Assembly (NCBI GenBank): GCA_028274465.1
Contig: CM051456.1
Location: forward strand, 71,906,753 to 71,970,752
Source: Plantago ovata
Lineage: Eukaryota > Streptophyta > Magnoliopsida > Lamiales > Plantaginaceae
Length of the DNA: 64,000 bases
Direction of reading: 5' to 3'
The notes under the pieces were generated by a model. The model ran no database searches, was not told where the DNA came from, and saw nothing but the letters and a program-made list of their open reading frames with translations. This document shows positions 1 to 10,625 of the stretch, piece after piece; position 1 is the first letter of the stretch; each line of letters begins with the position of its first letter. The position numbers and the translations under genes are program-made.

Positions 1-2004
1 GACTTCCCCTTCATTGATCTCCTTTCCATGCCACGAACCTGTGAATAAGAAAGAATATAGGCTGCAAGACCACAATAGTGAGTAGTAATATCAGGCGGTT
101 CAGGTGGATCAGGTATGGCTTGCAATACGTGTTGCTTGCCATTTACTTCGATGGGTGCAAGTTCTTTGGTAGATATCCATCACCGATCGTAGCTTGGTCA
201 AGAATGTTTGCCCTAAGAGTATGACATCCCCCGTTCCAGGTGCAGACGCCGGCATAACTACGAAATTGGTGTATATAGATGCTTCACCAATCTTGACCAA
301 CACATTTTTCACAACTCCTTCGGGTCTCATAAATGATCCATCCGCCAGTCGCACAATAACCCTTTCCTCAGATAGTTTTCCAAGGTTACTCTTTTCAAAC
401 ACATTCAAAGGAATTATGTTTGAGTAGGATCCTGTGTCTAGTGTGGCACGGACATCTTCAAGTTCACCAATCCCTACCTTAACATCGAAACTTTTAGGGA
501 GTGGTTCGGGATCCTCTTGCTCCTCATCACTTGCGTCAGAACCAAGGTCCTCCTCTTCTTCCTCAGCCTGTAGAAGTTCTTCCTTCATGCAACACTCGCA
601 CCTAACGACCTTCTCAGTGTTGCCTTGTTCCCTACTTGCTCTTCGGTCGATCAACTCTTGCATCTTTTGATGGGCAAGCCTAGTGCTCTCTTCCAACTTA
701 TCAAGCCTTGCGCTAGTCTTCTTAGAATCTTCCTCATAACGTTTGAGAAAACTTTGTGTGTGATCAACCATCTTTTGCAAATTCTCCATCAGTAGAGCCG
801 ACTTCGACTTCGGTGGCTCTTTCGGAGCGGGGTTTTCGCAGTGATCATTACCATAGTTCAACCTACTATGGTCTTGGTTAGGTCCATAAGTTTGGTTAGC
901 CGGTGCATATCCTTGATTGTTACGGTATCCTCTTCTCCAAAATCCACCTCGAGGATTCCTACCGTCTTGTCCGTAGCTAACTTCTTGAGTGCCAAACTCC
1001 GTAGCAAAGGCTTCTTCTTCGCCTCCTCGAGCCCAGTTGCCATCATCGTATGCCAGCTCCGATCTACACATATGAGCTTCGTGCCCATAGTTCTTGCAAA
1101 TTCGGCATACTTCGTTCGAAACAGTTGTTCCGGTGGCGCTCTTGAGGACTTGCTTCAATTCGTTGGTAAAGCACACGAATTGATCCCCATTCCCCCTGTA
1201 CATAGGGGCTTCTTGAGTCGGTGGAGCTTCAGGTCCACGTCTCCTAACCATTGCTCTTGGATCCTTGAACTGCGAACCCTTAGCAAGCCTTTCGAAAACT
1301 GCCCAGACGGCTTTTGCGGTTTCCTCCCAAATATTGCCTCGGCATTGGAAATCCACCGCTTGTTGGTTCTCGAAGGTTAGTCCATTGTAGAAGTGCTGGA
1401 CTAGGTCGGAGAGTTCAAAACCATGGTGAGGGCACTTGTTCGTGAGATCTTGGAACCTCTCGAATGCGGTGTAGATGGTCTCATCATAGTCTTGCTTGAA
1501 TCCAGTGATCTGCGCCTTAAGCGCGGTAGTCAGAGTGTGTGGGAAGTATTTCTCCATGAAAGCTGAAAAAACCTTTTCCCAAGTGTCCAGCGAGCCGGCT
1601 GGTAGAGAACTCAGCCATGACTAGGCTCTGTCGCCAAGTCCCATAGCAAAAACCTTCATCCTCAACTCATCCGTTGTTATGTCAGCTCCGGGTCGTGGGA
1701 GTTGGTTGACGAAATCATCGATATCGTTCAAGTACCCCATCACATCTTCCCTTGATAAGCCATAGAACCTCGGAAGTTGTTGGAATACGTGGTTCTTGAT
1801 TTCCAGATCTCGGGTTGCGGGCGAAAGAACAATCGCCGGTCCCCTCATACGATCCTTGGTGGGTTGTACCCATGCCTTCAGTGGTCTAGCTTCTGCCATT
1901 CCGTCGATTTCCTTGAAAAGGAGTCGCCTTCTTTGGTGGTAGACTCTATCGATCTCAGCAATTGAATCAGCAAGCGGTATTCCTGCAAAACGTGTATGCG
2001 GCAT
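1..2004 (-). pseudogene. gag-protease of element A, interrupted
   Basis: Encodes a capsid/nucleocapsid Gag fused to a retropepsin-like protease. The first ATG (2004) opens with MPHTR, as in element B; element C has the similar MPRTR. A CCHC knuckle (C-x2-C-x4-H-x4-C, CRICKNYGHEAHMC) lies near 1066-1107. A coiled-coil stretch rich in Glu, Lys and Leu follows (about 650-800). The protease motif LDTGS lies near 427-441. Compared with relatives there is a nonsense codon at 1621-1623 (Lys AAG to TAG, after GDRA) and a frameshift near 150 that scrambles the C-terminus. The frame stays open between these lesions, so decay is recent. No RT or integrase follows in relative B, so this is probably the element's only product. 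Confidence 0.85.
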
Positions 2005-2145
2005 ACACAATCTGTGACAGACTAGGTAAAGTAATTAGAAACAAATAGGAAAGTAGAGAGAGATTAAAAAGAAAAACTAAAACTAAAAGAATTAGGAATC
2101 TAAAGCTGTAAATATAAACAAATTAAACAGAAAAAAGGAGTATAG

Positions 2146-2163
2146 TCCCCGGCAACGGCGCCA
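2146..2163 (-). other. Primer-binding site, element A (tRNA-Asp)
   Basis: The minus strand reads TGGCGCCGTTGCCGGGGA, complementary to the 3' end of plant tRNA-Asp including the CCA tail. It sits 3 nt inside the LTR, where minus-strand DNA synthesis should be primed. Confidence 0.9.
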
Positions 2164-2166
2164 ATT

Positions 2167-3440
2167 TGATGAACGCGGATTTGTCAGGTCTCGGTTCAGC
2201 AAATAAATTTGTTATTTAGCCAAAGGCAATCCACAACTACAACGAAAACCGTAGTGTAGTAGTAGAATGACTCGAGTGTCGTTCTCTCAGGACTATAACT
2301 AGCTTTATCTATTTAACAAGAGAATATAAAACATCAAATAAAAAGCAATAGGGGTTTTCAAGCAGATAATGGAGATTGGTGATAGTATGGTTCTTCTTAA
2401 CATAATGGGTCGATAATCATGCATAAATTCCTCGGTCTGGCATAGAGATCTTTGAATCAATCTTGTGTTCTGTTGCAAGTATTAAGCACTACGAAGATAA
2501 TAAGGGTCTGACTCATCAACAACTAACGTCCTAATGTGTTCCGTAATCATTCAACACTACGAAGATAATTTGGTCTGATTGGTCGACAAGTGTCCAAGTG
2601 TGCATAATTATCAATACAACATACGAGAATTTTGCTGTTCAACTAATCAACGAAATAAAGCAATGACACGGAGTATAATGCGCGATATAGCCATTAGCAT
2701 GATTATCTTCCCTCGCTAAGAATTCACATACTACCACCAACGATAAATTTAGCTACTCATAGGCATGCAATCAATAGCAATCATAGAAGAAAACATATTG
2801 AAAGAATATAAAATAAGTAGATAAAAGTTGTAAGATACAAAGTTACCGAAGGTTGTCAATCTCCGGATGATTGCGATCCTACGCGCTCCAATCTGCTATG
2901 AAAAAGTATCCCCTAAGCTATGGAACTCCCATGACATGCCCCGGGAAGTTCCTACCTAAAACTATAGAGAGAGGTGAGAATGTAGGCTTGGAAAGATATG
3001 ATTTTCGGAGAGAAAACTCGCAACTATATATAGGCCCGAAATTCCTCTGGGGCGGTTCGCCCGAGTGCTGGGGCGGTTCGCCCCCCAGTGTGAACGCGGA
3101 ATTTTCGCGTTTTCGATGCGGTTTTGGATTTCTTCACCTTTTCGGACTCGGTTTATGACTTCTAGTAGCCTTCTAACCTCCAGATTCGGCCCCTAGACTC
3201 CAAATCCTATCCGGAAACCTTCAGATACTCCAAATAGGCTTCTGGAACACCAATTCCTTGTAGACTTCAATATAAATGCCCGTAAATCTCTGAATTTCAA
3301 CCAAAACCTGTAAAATAAAATCTAAAGGGAAACGTGACACTATTCTAATAAAATGTACTAAAATATAGCTAAATTAACATAGAGGATAGCTAAAATAGGT
3401 GAAAAAGACTCGAATGAAAGTGTAAAATACACATTCATCA
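2167..3440 (-). repeat. 5' LTR of element A
   Basis: A 1274-bp LTR, nearly the same length as B's 5' LTR (1273 bp). Its ends form a short inverted repeat (TGATGA / TTCATCA). A TATA box (tatatata) lies near 3025-3032 on the minus strand. Just upstream are GC-rich palindromic words (ggggcggttcgcccg type, about 3050-3085), a layout shared with B, D and E. Confidence 0.88.
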
Positions 3441-4797
3441 ACCTTGTAATTGACTTGACCGTTTTACCCCTGAGATTTGTTGTGTGGACTTTTCTGCCCC
3501 TGGACATATGATTTGACTATTTTGCCCTTTTTGACTACTTAGACCTGGAGATTTACCTTTTACCCTTGAGACTAATTTGACTCTTTTGCCCTTAAGCTGA
3601 CTTAGTTTGTTTGTTTGACCACCGTTGACCGATCTTAATCTGGTTTAAGAGAGTATTAATTACTGAAAATTATTTGTTAATGTTCTGAATCTATTAGGGT
3701 TTATCTTTTAACTTCTGTTTTGAAAAGGATCTTTATGTAATTTCTATTTTGAGGGTAAAATGGTAATTTCCTACTTTTTGGGCTAAACTGTTAAATCTAG
3801 TTTTCCTTTGTGGACTGTTCTGTTATTATTGAAAAGTGTTGTTCTGTTTTTCAAATACTGCCGAGGGTTAATTCTGTAATTTCGAAATTGGGATTGAAGC
3901 CTTTTTCTTAAAACTGTTCAAGTTAAAATACTTTTTGTCTTGTTGTTAAGTTTCTAGTTGACTTGCTAGATTAGTTGGTTTGTGTTTGAGAGTTTAACCT
4001 AGAGATCCCGAGTTCGAACCCCACCACTTCTCCACCGACCTTTTTTCCTATTACCGGTTTTACTTTCCTTTACTTCTAGTTAGTGACTAGTCGTTCTATG
4101 TTTAGGTGCTCCGTCCGTTAGGCCGTAATTCGGTGTACTTCTGTGGTTCTTGCTCGCAAGGTTTAAGGTGAGTGTTCACCCCAAAGTTATTTATTTGCAA
4201 AACCTGGAAGGCAATGTGTTATGTATGTATATATATATTTACGTGTACTGTATCCTGTATGCTTTCGCAACTGTATGTAGTCCTAAGTATGACTATTTTC
4301 TGCATCCGCCTTTAAGACTGTACTCTGTTGTGCTAACTCTTCTGCAGGATTGTTCTCGATTTCTCGAGCTCTGTTGTGTTATTGTTTGTTCTGCTTTGTC
4401 TCTGTTCTATCTGTTTCTGTTTGTTCTGCTTTGTGTCTGTTCTGTCTGTTTCTGTTTGGCCGGTCGATTAGGTTATGATTAGGTAGACTTGGGTAGTGTG
4501 GACTATCGAGTTTATTTGATTATTTCCTAGTCTATTCCCTTTTAGACGTGAGGCAAAAGTTGCTGAGGTCTATTAGGGTCGTAGGATCTGTTTACCCAAA
4601 GTACACGGGGCTCTGTTTCTGTCTAGAGAAGGCCATCTCTGGAGGGAGTTACAAGGGCAATGTAGGAGTAGGAGCAATAAGGCGGGCTGCACCAACGAAA
4701 TCTGCTATGTTCTGTTACCTGTCTGTCTTTTCTGTTCTGTTGTCTGGTTGTTTCATCTGTTCTGTTATCCTTTTCTATATGTTATCATATGTGTTAC
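3441..4797. other. Unassigned intergenic DNA, possibly a decayed LTR
   Basis: No coding sequence is convincing here. The DNA is T-rich, with many ttctgtt-type repeats (4320-4460, 4690-4760). It continues beyond Copia-1 at 7704, where a short imperfect palindrome around tgagatcatttatctcac appears. The texture is like a decayed LTR of a Ty3/Gypsy chromovirus, but no PBS or PPT is visible, so that remains a guess. Confidence 0.3.
3963..4028 (+). other. tRNA-like / SINE-head-like segment
   Basis: Contains a box-A-like word (ctagattagttggt) and, about 40 bp downstream, a good box B (gagttcgaacccc), followed by ccacca. The spacing suits an RNA polymerase III internal promoter. There is no full cloverleaf and no clear poly(A)/poly(T) tail, so it is a tRNA-derived fragment at best. 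Confidence 0.35.
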
Positions 4798-6469
4798 TGT
4801 TAGGAAACTTGTAATTTTTTATGAGCAATTAACCATGCTAAATTAAGGAAAGTCCAGTAACTAGTACTCTTAAGGTCCATAGGAATTTAGAATTTTAAGG
4901 ACATTGTAAAAGAGGAACGTTTGCTGAAGACTTAGATTAGGTGTTAGTTAAGATGGTTTTTACCGCTTACGATGTATTTTATTTTTTGAAAAAGAAAATA
5001 ACTTATTGAAGCTGTAGCTTATGATGTATCTTATTTTCTGAAAAGAAAATAACCTATTGAAGCATTTGCTGACGATGTACTTTGTTTTTACAAACAAACT
5101 ATTGAAGCACTAAGAACCGCTTAGAATCTTGAAGATTTTGAAGATCTGAAGACTTGAAGATTTCGAAGAACTGAAGACTTGAAGAATTTGAAGATCTGAA
5201 GATTAGAAGATTTCTGAAGACTGGTATCTACAAAGGCACGTGTTGCTCAGAAAGTGGAAACTTCAGCAACAGCATTGCATAAGTGAAAATCTGAAAGACA
5301 GAGTAGGTTGTGCTTGCTGAAACTGAGACTGACCACTTGCTGATGGAACATATGTGACCTCTTGCTGAAAGTACTTGAATTTGCGCTCCATTGTTACTGT
5401 TTGAATTCTATTCAAATATGCATTAAATGCAAAGCTTACACGCGAAGGACATGAAGACTAGAAGACAAACAAGGACGCTGCTGAAAGTACAAAAGCAAGA
5501 TAGTGACATCTTAAGGATCAAAAGCCTTGGAATTTAAAATTCAAACGGCTCCTTACTTGCACTATAAATAGAGGTCATCCGGCAAAGAGTTGAAGTGTGT
5601 CAACAACGTGATCAAACTCTCACTTGTGCTTAAACTCACATACCTTCAAACTCTCTATACTGCCATTTGATCCGTTCCAAGACTTAAAGCTTGAAAAAGC
5701 TACTTGTGAAGAAGTAGAACAAACTCGGCTAAGAAATTAGTTAAGTGTTCTTTCTTTCGAACAAGAACAAGTCTTGACACCAGAAACAATCAAACTTGTT
5801 TACTGCAAAGTATTCAAAGTTGTGTTTCTTAGATTACTTGTTGTAACTGAATAAGTTATAATTAAGTTATCTCACCCCAAAACTCTCTAACTGAAAATAC
5901 ACCCTTTCAGGCGTGATATTCAGGGGGAACTTAATCGAGCATAGTTTTGCTGATTAAAAGTACCAAGTTGGTGGAGAAGAAGGTTACGTTCTCTAGATTA
6001 GGTTGGAGACAAAGCAAGTGTGCTTTGGTTTCTGTTGAATCGCTCTAGATAGGAGATTGTAAGGAACCTCAAGCATATCTTAGTGGATTCAGTCCTAGAA
6101 AGGACAAAGTGGATTAGTTGAGAGATTACGCCACTCTCAGATACCACTATAAAAGTGTTTGTGTGATTTACTTACTGTACTTAGTTTTCAGCAAATCATA
6201 TCTGTCTGTACACAGTCACTCACATCACTTGCTGAAACCTTTACTTACTGAAAAAGCACTTATTGTATCAAAGACTTCCGCTCTCTGATTTTAAGTATCA
6301 GCAAACCAAGCTACTGAAAAGAAACTTACGCTTGCTGAGAAAGTTAAGTACCAGCAAACTCATTACTGAAAAGTAATAAGCACTTGCTGAGAAAGTTTTA
6401 AACAACGAAAGTTTGAAAAGACTATTCACCCCCCCTCTAGTCTTTTCTTGTTGTTTAAAGGGACCAACA
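4798..6469 (+). repeat. 5' LTR of Copia-1
   Basis: A 1672-bp LTR. It carries a run of degenerate gaagatctgaagactt-type repeats (about 5113-5215), a G-box CACGTG near 5238, and a TATA box (tataaata) at 5564-5571 in the same position as in the other copies. A C-rich tract and ctctagtcttttcttg mark the 3' end. Confidence 0.9.
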
Positions 6470-6471
6470 AG

Positions 6472-6483
6472 TGGTATCGGAGC
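6472..6483 (+). other. Primer-binding site, Copia-1 (initiator tRNA-Met)
   Basis: TGGTATCGGAGC, one base different from the canonical TGGTATCAGAGC seen in Copia-2 and Copia-3, located 2 nt after the LTR. Confidence 0.88.
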
Positions 6484-6581
6484 TGGAGGTTCTTTAACCT
6501 TCAGCACTGAACCTAGATCCCCTTAGGTTCTTTCCGTAAATCACTCTCACTTGATCAGTTTGGTAGTGCTTTGCTGACAGG

Positions 6582-7547
6582 ATGTCTTTAGGAGATGCTC
6601 CCTTGCTGAAGCTGGAAAATTATGTGAAATGGCGAAACAACATGATGCTACATCTTGAGGCCATTAGTGATGAGATGGTTACTGTCATTAATGATGGACC
6701 TATCAAGATCACTAAGATTGAGAAAAGCTTTCCTCACAAAACCACGGATCCTACTGGTAAGCAAACTATCTTAGGAGACCCGGTTGACGCCGTCGTACCA
6801 AAACCAAGAGAGGAATGGACTTCTGACGAAGCTAAGAGATTCCGTCTTGATGTCCAAGCGAGAAATATCATCATTCGATCAACTCCGGATACCATACAGT
6901 GCAAACTGTGGGGTGCTAAGACTGCAAAGGAAGCTTGGAAATGGTTCAAGATCTTTGTGCTGGATCTGACAAGACCAAGGAAAACAAACTTGAAGTACTT
7001 AAATTAAAGTTTCAAAACTTTAAGCAAGGTACAAACGAGTCACTGGAAGACTTGGACTTCAGATTCACAACTCTTGTTAGTGAAATGGCAGCCTTGGGTG
7101 TTGGAAATCTTTACTCAGATTCTGAGAAAGTGAAAACTATCATCAGAAGTTGAATCAAGAATGGATCCACACTCAGAATTTCTATTATAATCAAGGAATG
7201 CCAGACATTACACCAACAGAGTTGTTCTCTCATCTTGCTACTGTCAACTATGAGACAAGCAAAGAGAAAATGTTTTGCTGAAAAATCGCAAAACATTGCT
7301 CTTGCTGCAAAGCCGTCATCTTCTGAAAAGAAGAATGAAAAGAGCCGCTGATGAAAATGCTTTAGTTGTAAAAACATGAAGAAATTCATCAGTAAGGAAC
7401 TTGAAAGGCGAAAAGCAAAAGAGAAGCTAAAAAAGCATCTTGGTAACACTACCATAAGTACAAGAAGAGACTAGCTCGCTGAACAAGCAAGCTCAGCAGC
7501 TACTCATCAGAAGAACCAGAGTTGGAATGATCTATTGTTTTTACTGC
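6582..7547 (+). pseudogene. gag of Copia-1, N-terminal part, frameshifted
   Basis: Begins with ATG at 6582 (MSLGDAPLLKLENY), the same start as Copia-3. It matches the Copia-type Gag (UBN2/gag-polypeptide type) of the other two copies through the segment around SDEAKRFRLD and KEAWK. The first frameshift, a 1-bp loss in an A-run, is near 6941. From about 7150 to the N block, single-base losses come every few tens of bases relative to Copia-2 and Copia-3. That cluster beside a gap looks like low-quality sequence rather than mutation. The sequence stops just where the CCHC knuckle would begin. Confidence 0.8.
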
Positions 7548-7647
7548 NNNNNNNNNNNNNNNNNNNNNNNNNNNNNNNNNNNNNNNNNNNNNNNNNNNNN
7601 NNNNNNNNNNNNNNNNNNNNNNNNNNNNNNNNNNNNNNNNNNNNNNN
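7548..7647. other. Assembly gap (100 N)
   Basis: Exactly 100 N, a conventional placeholder. The left flank is Copia gag and the right flank is the end of a Copia LTR, so the missing part is the rest of Copia-1; the true length is unknown. Confidence 0.98.
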
Positions 7648-7703
7648 AAGACTATTCACCCCCCGCCCCTCTAGTCTTTTCTTGTTATTTAAAGGGACCA
7701 ACA
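7648..7703 (+). repeat. 3' LTR terminus of Copia-1
   Basis: The last 56 bp of the LTR, ending in accaaca, followed by the TSD copy GTTAC. The C-tract reads ccccccgcccc, a small difference from the 5' LTR. Confidence 0.88.
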
Positions 7704-8077
7704 GTTACAAATTCTTTTGTTTTAAAAATTGTTTATCTTTTCTGTCTGTTAAAATTCGAACCTCACTGAGATCATTTATCTCACACTCTTTCTGTTTTCA
7801 AAATCCCTTCCTTGTAGATTCTTTTGAAGGGCAAACAAGACTAGGCGTCCAGCGATTGAGAGTTGGGGTTGGGTGTTACACTGGGATTCCTGTTCTTTCG
7901 AAATAAGAAGAAAAACTATTTAAATTCTTCACTATCCGTTGGATTTGGTTATTTTGAAATATTTTAGTTACCGTTGAACCGTTATTATTTTGTAAGCGTT
8001 TTGACGCCAAAGTCTGTTATTGCATTTATTGACTACCGTTACTTTCAAATTCTAAAATTTCTTTATTTTCTGATGAA
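7704..8077. other. Unassigned DNA, continuation of the 3441-4797 region
   Basis: Resumes the host sequence interrupted by Copia-1 (the TSD joins the two halves). I see no gene. It ends where the MULE homology begins, so the MULE's N-terminal zinc-finger and MuDR domains are absent. Confidence 0.4.
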
Positions 8078-9931
8078 ATGTTTCATTTTAAAAAAAATCG
8101 GTACCGTTACAGTGGGTATCATGATTCATTCGATGAATTAAGGTGGTACACACAAGCAATACACCGGACGAATCCAGGAAGTGTGACTTCGCTTGAGACA
8201 GATCCAAAAAACAACAGGTTCAAACGTTTTTTCGTTGCTTTCGATGCTAGCCTAAAGGGGTTCAAGGCTTGTAGGCCACTGCTTTTTGTTGATGGAACTT
8301 TCATGAAAAGCCGGTACCGTGGGACGTTGCTAGCTGCCACCGTGAAGGATGGTAATAACGGTATGAGTCCATTAAAGAAGATTCATATATATTTAAAGTA
8401 ATACTGAGTGTTTTTTCTCATATCCGTGTTCCTTTTTTAAGGCCTATTCCCAGTCGCATTGGCTATCGTTGCATCTGAGAATGCTGACAACTGGACATGG
8501 TTTCTACGAATGCTGGACCGGCATGTACATCACCGCGAAGAAATAACTTATGTCTCAGATAGGGCGGGAGGACTTATGCATGCATTTGATAAAGTTTACC
8601 TGAAGAAACTAGTCCACCACTTCTGCCTCTTCCATTTGATGAAGAATTTAAGGGCGATGTACTCTTGAAAGAAGAACTCTGACAAGTTCAAGAATCACAT
8701 GTGCTTCCTATTGAAGGAGACTGCTTATGCACCCACTATGCGACTATATGAAATCAGTCTGCGCAAGTTCAAACAAAAAGGCGGACCAACAGCTTTACAT
8801 TTCTTAAAGGACCTTCCAGGAGAGAAATGGGTTGTGGCTTTCTCTCCAAAGGTAACCATTTCTTAAATTTTGTATTTATGTGGAAATTTTAAATTACAAC
8901 TATGTTTCATATTTCATACAAAGATAAATCCCTTGTGGGTTAATTGAAACAAATTTAAATAATGTTTTTGGATTACTAAATGCATGAGCATGTCTGAACT
9001 ATTTTACTTTGTATGAGTCCTGATTTTGGCATACTATTACAGTCACATATTTATACGCATTATGTGGTTTCATCTTTTCCTAGATATCACGTTCTCAAGC
9101 ATTATGTGGTTTCATCTTTCCTAGGTTCATAGATATAACGACCTCACAAGTAATGCGGCCGAATCATTCAACAGTTGGGTCCTTCATGCCCGTTCACTAC
9201 CTGTAACCTTCATTTTGGATTGTATCCGAGCACAATTAATGAGGTGATTTTACGAAAGGATATTGGAGCATGACAAGTGGACTGGATCCCTTACACCAGT
9301 CATGGAAGAGCTATGGAGTCAGTCCGTTGCCATTGGTGAAGGGTGGCATATTTTACCAACCGGTGTGCATGGCAAACTCGAAGTCATCTCCCGTCCCACT
9401 TGCGTAGTCAGTCCATTTCCTATAAATTTTGCATATATCAGACTAATTTAATTAACTTGTGTAGCATACTGATTTATTACCTTCAAATTGCAGGTCCATT
9501 TGCACAATCAAACTTGCACATGCTATCAGTGGCAGATTACAGGCTCCCCATGTGTTCATGCTATTGCTTGCGTCAACAAAGAAAAATGGGATATAAAGCT
9601 TGTGGTGCAGTCATATTTCCTTAAGCGTACTTAAAGGCAGGTATATGAGGTAGAGATCAATCCAACCCCAACTACAGAGAAATTTGAGTGAATAGACTTG
9701 AACCAGCCGGTGAAAATCGAACCTCCCGTGATGAGAAGGGCTCCAGGCCGCCCCAAAGACAAGCGATACCATTCTAGAGGAGAGCGGAAACCTGGTAAGT
9801 TCTTGTGTGGAAGATGTGGGACTTATGGGACGCATTACTGGACAACATGTGCTCTTGCAGAAGAATGTGAAGATGTTGAAGCCGATGAGGAAGAATTTCC
9901 AGAAGACAAACCACCTACTACCAACATGTAA
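8078..9931 (+). pseudogene. Mutator-like (MULE) transposase, intron-containing, decayed
   Basis: Four exon-like blocks can be read: 8078-8360, 8442-8851, 9125-9403 and 9494-9931. They are separated by GT-AG segments of 81, 273 and 90 bp that keep the frame. Block 1 has the MULE transposase signature LLFVDGTFMKSRYRG. Block 2 continues with ASENADNWTWFL and the YVSDRAGG aspartate region. Block 3 has the SNAAESFNSW region. Block 4 has a SWIM zinc finger (CTCYQWQ...SPCVHA) and a tail with APGRPKDKR and a knuckle-like CGRCGTYGTH. In-frame stops lie at 8666-8668 and 9245-9247 and after YFLKRT near 9629, and again near 9688. The N-terminal part is missing and no terminal inverted repeats were found. 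The encoded enzyme would have cut and integrated Mu-type DNA transposons. Confidence 0.82.
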
Positions 9932-10472
9932 TACTAAATAGTTAAATTGTCTATCACATAACGTGGTACTGAAGTTTATTTTTGGGCAGAACTGTTTCTC
10001 TAAATGCGCTAAGTATATTGCTCTGTTTGTGATTTGGGAATGGTTTGATTTATTCAATTATGGGAGTACTTTTGATGAGTTCAACGAAACAATCTACCCC
10101 AAATCAAGTGTACAACGATTCATTTCCATCTAAATGTTGTTACATGACCTTTCTGCAAAGTACTTGCCTTGTTGTGATTTGGGGAATGGTTCAAATTTTC
10201 AATTCATTTGTGACAACTGTATGGAGTAATGACCCAGTTTAAAGCCAATTGGATGAGTTAAACAAAACAATAAACCATAAATCACGTAGAATAAACCAAC
10301 TACATGCGATCGATTCATTTAATTGGGTTCATCTAGATAAGTTGTACGTTGGGATTCACGGTGGTAAATAACCGGTGTTCAATAACGGGCTTATAGCTAA
10401 TCGTTTTGGCAATCCCAACGGGTGTTATGTTGGGGTTCACAACGTTCATCCCAACGGGATACACGTTGGCAT
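9932..10472. other. Intergenic DNA
   Basis: AT-rich with no gene visible. A few cccaacgggt-like words recur at 10390-10470. It leads into the 181-bp duplication. Confidence 0.5.
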
Positions 10473-10625
10473 TTCATTATCGAAAATTTGAAATCACGAT
10501 GGGGTTCATCACGGGGGACCATATTGGAATCCCAGACGACTCCAATATTACTAAACGAGTCTAAGAAATTGGGTTACGAAATTTCCATGACACTCAATAA
10601 AGTACATCCTATATTTTTGGTATAT
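10473..10625 (+). repeat. Host tandem duplication, unit 1 (left part)
   Basis: Starts at ttcattatcgaaaattt and matches 18938-19085 with a handful of substitutions. Element B splits this unit; its right part (ctcagtaatgaatttg...) resumes at 18909. Together the two parts make one unit of about 181 bp. Confidence 0.8.

Larger units (their letters stand above)
1..3440 (-). mobile_element. Element A: non-autonomous gag-protease LTR retrotransposon, 5' part only
   Basis: Read on the minus strand, this is an LTR (3440 to 2167), then a tRNA-Asp PBS, then a gag-protease frame that runs to the left window edge. The LTR has the TGATG...CATCA ends typical of this family. Sequence and order match element B (10626-18903) almost throughout. 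The 3' half, including the non-coding region, PPT and second LTR, lies left of the window, so its TSD cannot be checked; the flank on this side begins ACCTT at 3441. The family resembles TR-GAG elements related to the Athila/Tat branch of Ty3/Gypsy; that assignment rests on gag, PBS and the absence of pol in its relative B. Confidence 0.88.
4798..7703 (+). mobile_element. Copia-1: Sirevirus-like Copia element, truncated by an assembly gap
   Basis: Starts TGTTAGGAAACTTG and ends ...GGGACCAACA, flanked by perfect 5-bp duplications GTTAC (4793-4797 and 7704-7708). It holds a full 5' LTR, a PBS, the first part of gag, a 100-N gap, and the last 56 bp of the 3' LTR. Relatives in this window are about 12 kb or more, so the gap probably hides about 9-10 kb. 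Its LTR shares variants with Copia-3 (for example gatggtttttaccgc) rather than Copia-2. Confidence 0.9.

Noticed and set aside
841..1380. Plus-strand frame of 179 codons opposite element A gag
   Set aside because: A shadow of the minus-strand gag. The gag frame has the knuckle and protease motifs; this one has none, and the same shadow appears antisense to B and D.
2871..3158. Frame inside the LTR of element A
   Set aside because: Lies in the LTR promoter region with GC palindromes and is not conserved as protein in B, D or E.
5113..5215. CRISPR-like or satellite array of gaagactt units
   Set aside because: Units are short, degenerate and lack spacers. They are micro-repeats in a Copia LTR that vary in number between copies.
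7527..7906. Frames running through the N block
   Set aside because: They span unknown bases and LTR end sequence.
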